Shown piece after piece: positions 31,403 to 31,482 of a DNA stretch of 31,482 nucleotides. The position numbers and the translations under genes are program-made. Source of the stretch: Bacteroidetes bacterium UBA1947 (lineage in GTDB: Bacteria > Bacteroidota > Bacteroidia > Chitinophagales > Chitinophagaceae); NCBI GenBank assembly GCA_002336915.1, contig DDET01000019.1, positions 187,064-218,545 of the forward strand. The letters are read 5' to 3'. Below the pieces are notes generated by a model. That model was not told where the DNA came from. It did no database searches and saw nothing but the letters and a program-made list of their open reading frames with translations. Each line of letters begins with the position of its first letter. Position 1 is the stretch's first letter.

Positions 31403-31482
31403 TTACTTCTTTTTAGCAGCTTTCCTTTTAGCCGGAACAGCTTTCCTTGACGGAGCTGCGGCTTTTTTAGGAGCAGCTTTCT
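31403..31482 (-). CDS. Lys/Ala/Pro-rich histone H1-like protein, C-terminal end
   Basis: Only the last 25 complete codons are present; the rest lies beyond the window. They read as repeats of KAAP, KKAAAP, KAVPAKRKAA and end KKK, with no acidic residues. Such tails occur on histone H1-like proteins and on HU or DNA-binding proteins with basic extensions in Bacteroidota, and would bind DNA non-specifically. Which of these it belongs to cannot be decided from the tail alone. Confidence 0.7.
   Translation of the reverse strand, partial: KAAPKKAAAPSRKAVPAKRKAAKKK

Noticed and set aside
1..31482. tRNA, rRNA, transposase or phage genes
   Set aside because: I looked through the gene-free stretches and saw no cloverleaf, rRNA core sequence, transposase motif or integrase; a covariance-model scan would be needed to be certain for RNA genes.

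Overview
The window looks like a chromosomal segment of a Bacteroidota bacterium, most likely of the Chitinophagaceae/Sphingobacteriia type. The evidence is three secreted proteins with type IX secretion (T9SS) sorting tails, promoters of the TAnnTTTG type instead of TATAAT, little Shine-Dalgarno signal, several TTG/GTG starts, and Bacteroidota-style intergenic palindromes. Lineage below phylum is inference. I saw no rRNA, tRNA, CRISPR array, insertion sequence or phage gene.

Layout. 1-4300: clpX (N-terminal part, minus strand) diverges from priA, followed by a small secreted protein and tatA. 4301-8900: a small uncertain ORF, a MurG-like glycosyltransferase, a DMT/EamA exporter, an antitoxin-like small ORF, a secreted lipocalin-like protein, an omega-amidase-type nitrilase and a 91-aa protein with a perfect inverted repeat at its start. 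8901-9674: a gene-free stretch with 9-bp motifs at 11-bp spacing, a perfect DnaA box and a dispersed repeat. 9675-14329: two large T9SS cargo proteins, one with seven SBBP propeller repeats. 14822-17852: an RND/MMPL transporter and a fatty acid hydroxylase, probably one lipid-related unit. 17983-19011: a trypsin-like protease without a signal peptide. 19500-21803: a third T9SS cargo protein (type B tail). 21930-26763: pyrG, a small lipoprotein, dnaN and murI. 26817-28430: a carboxypeptidase-regulatory-like secreted protein and korB, an orphan beta subunit of 2-oxoacid:ferredoxin oxidoreductase. 28530-31482: a polysaccharide flippase, an AraC-type regulator, a small membrane protein and the tail of a Lys/Ala-rich histone-like protein.

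Most of the content is ordinary core genome mixed with lineage-specific secreted proteins. The parts that deserve a second look are mainly non-coding: the iteron-like array at 9151-9272, phased DnaA boxes before dnaN, an orphan minus-strand terminator at 19088-19121 that implies an unannotated transcript, a terminator built from Lys codons of a neighbouring gene, and octamer repeats placed over the pyrG -33 region. The cytoplasmic trypsin-like protein is the most unusual protein. No obvious complete new defence or biosynthetic system is visible.
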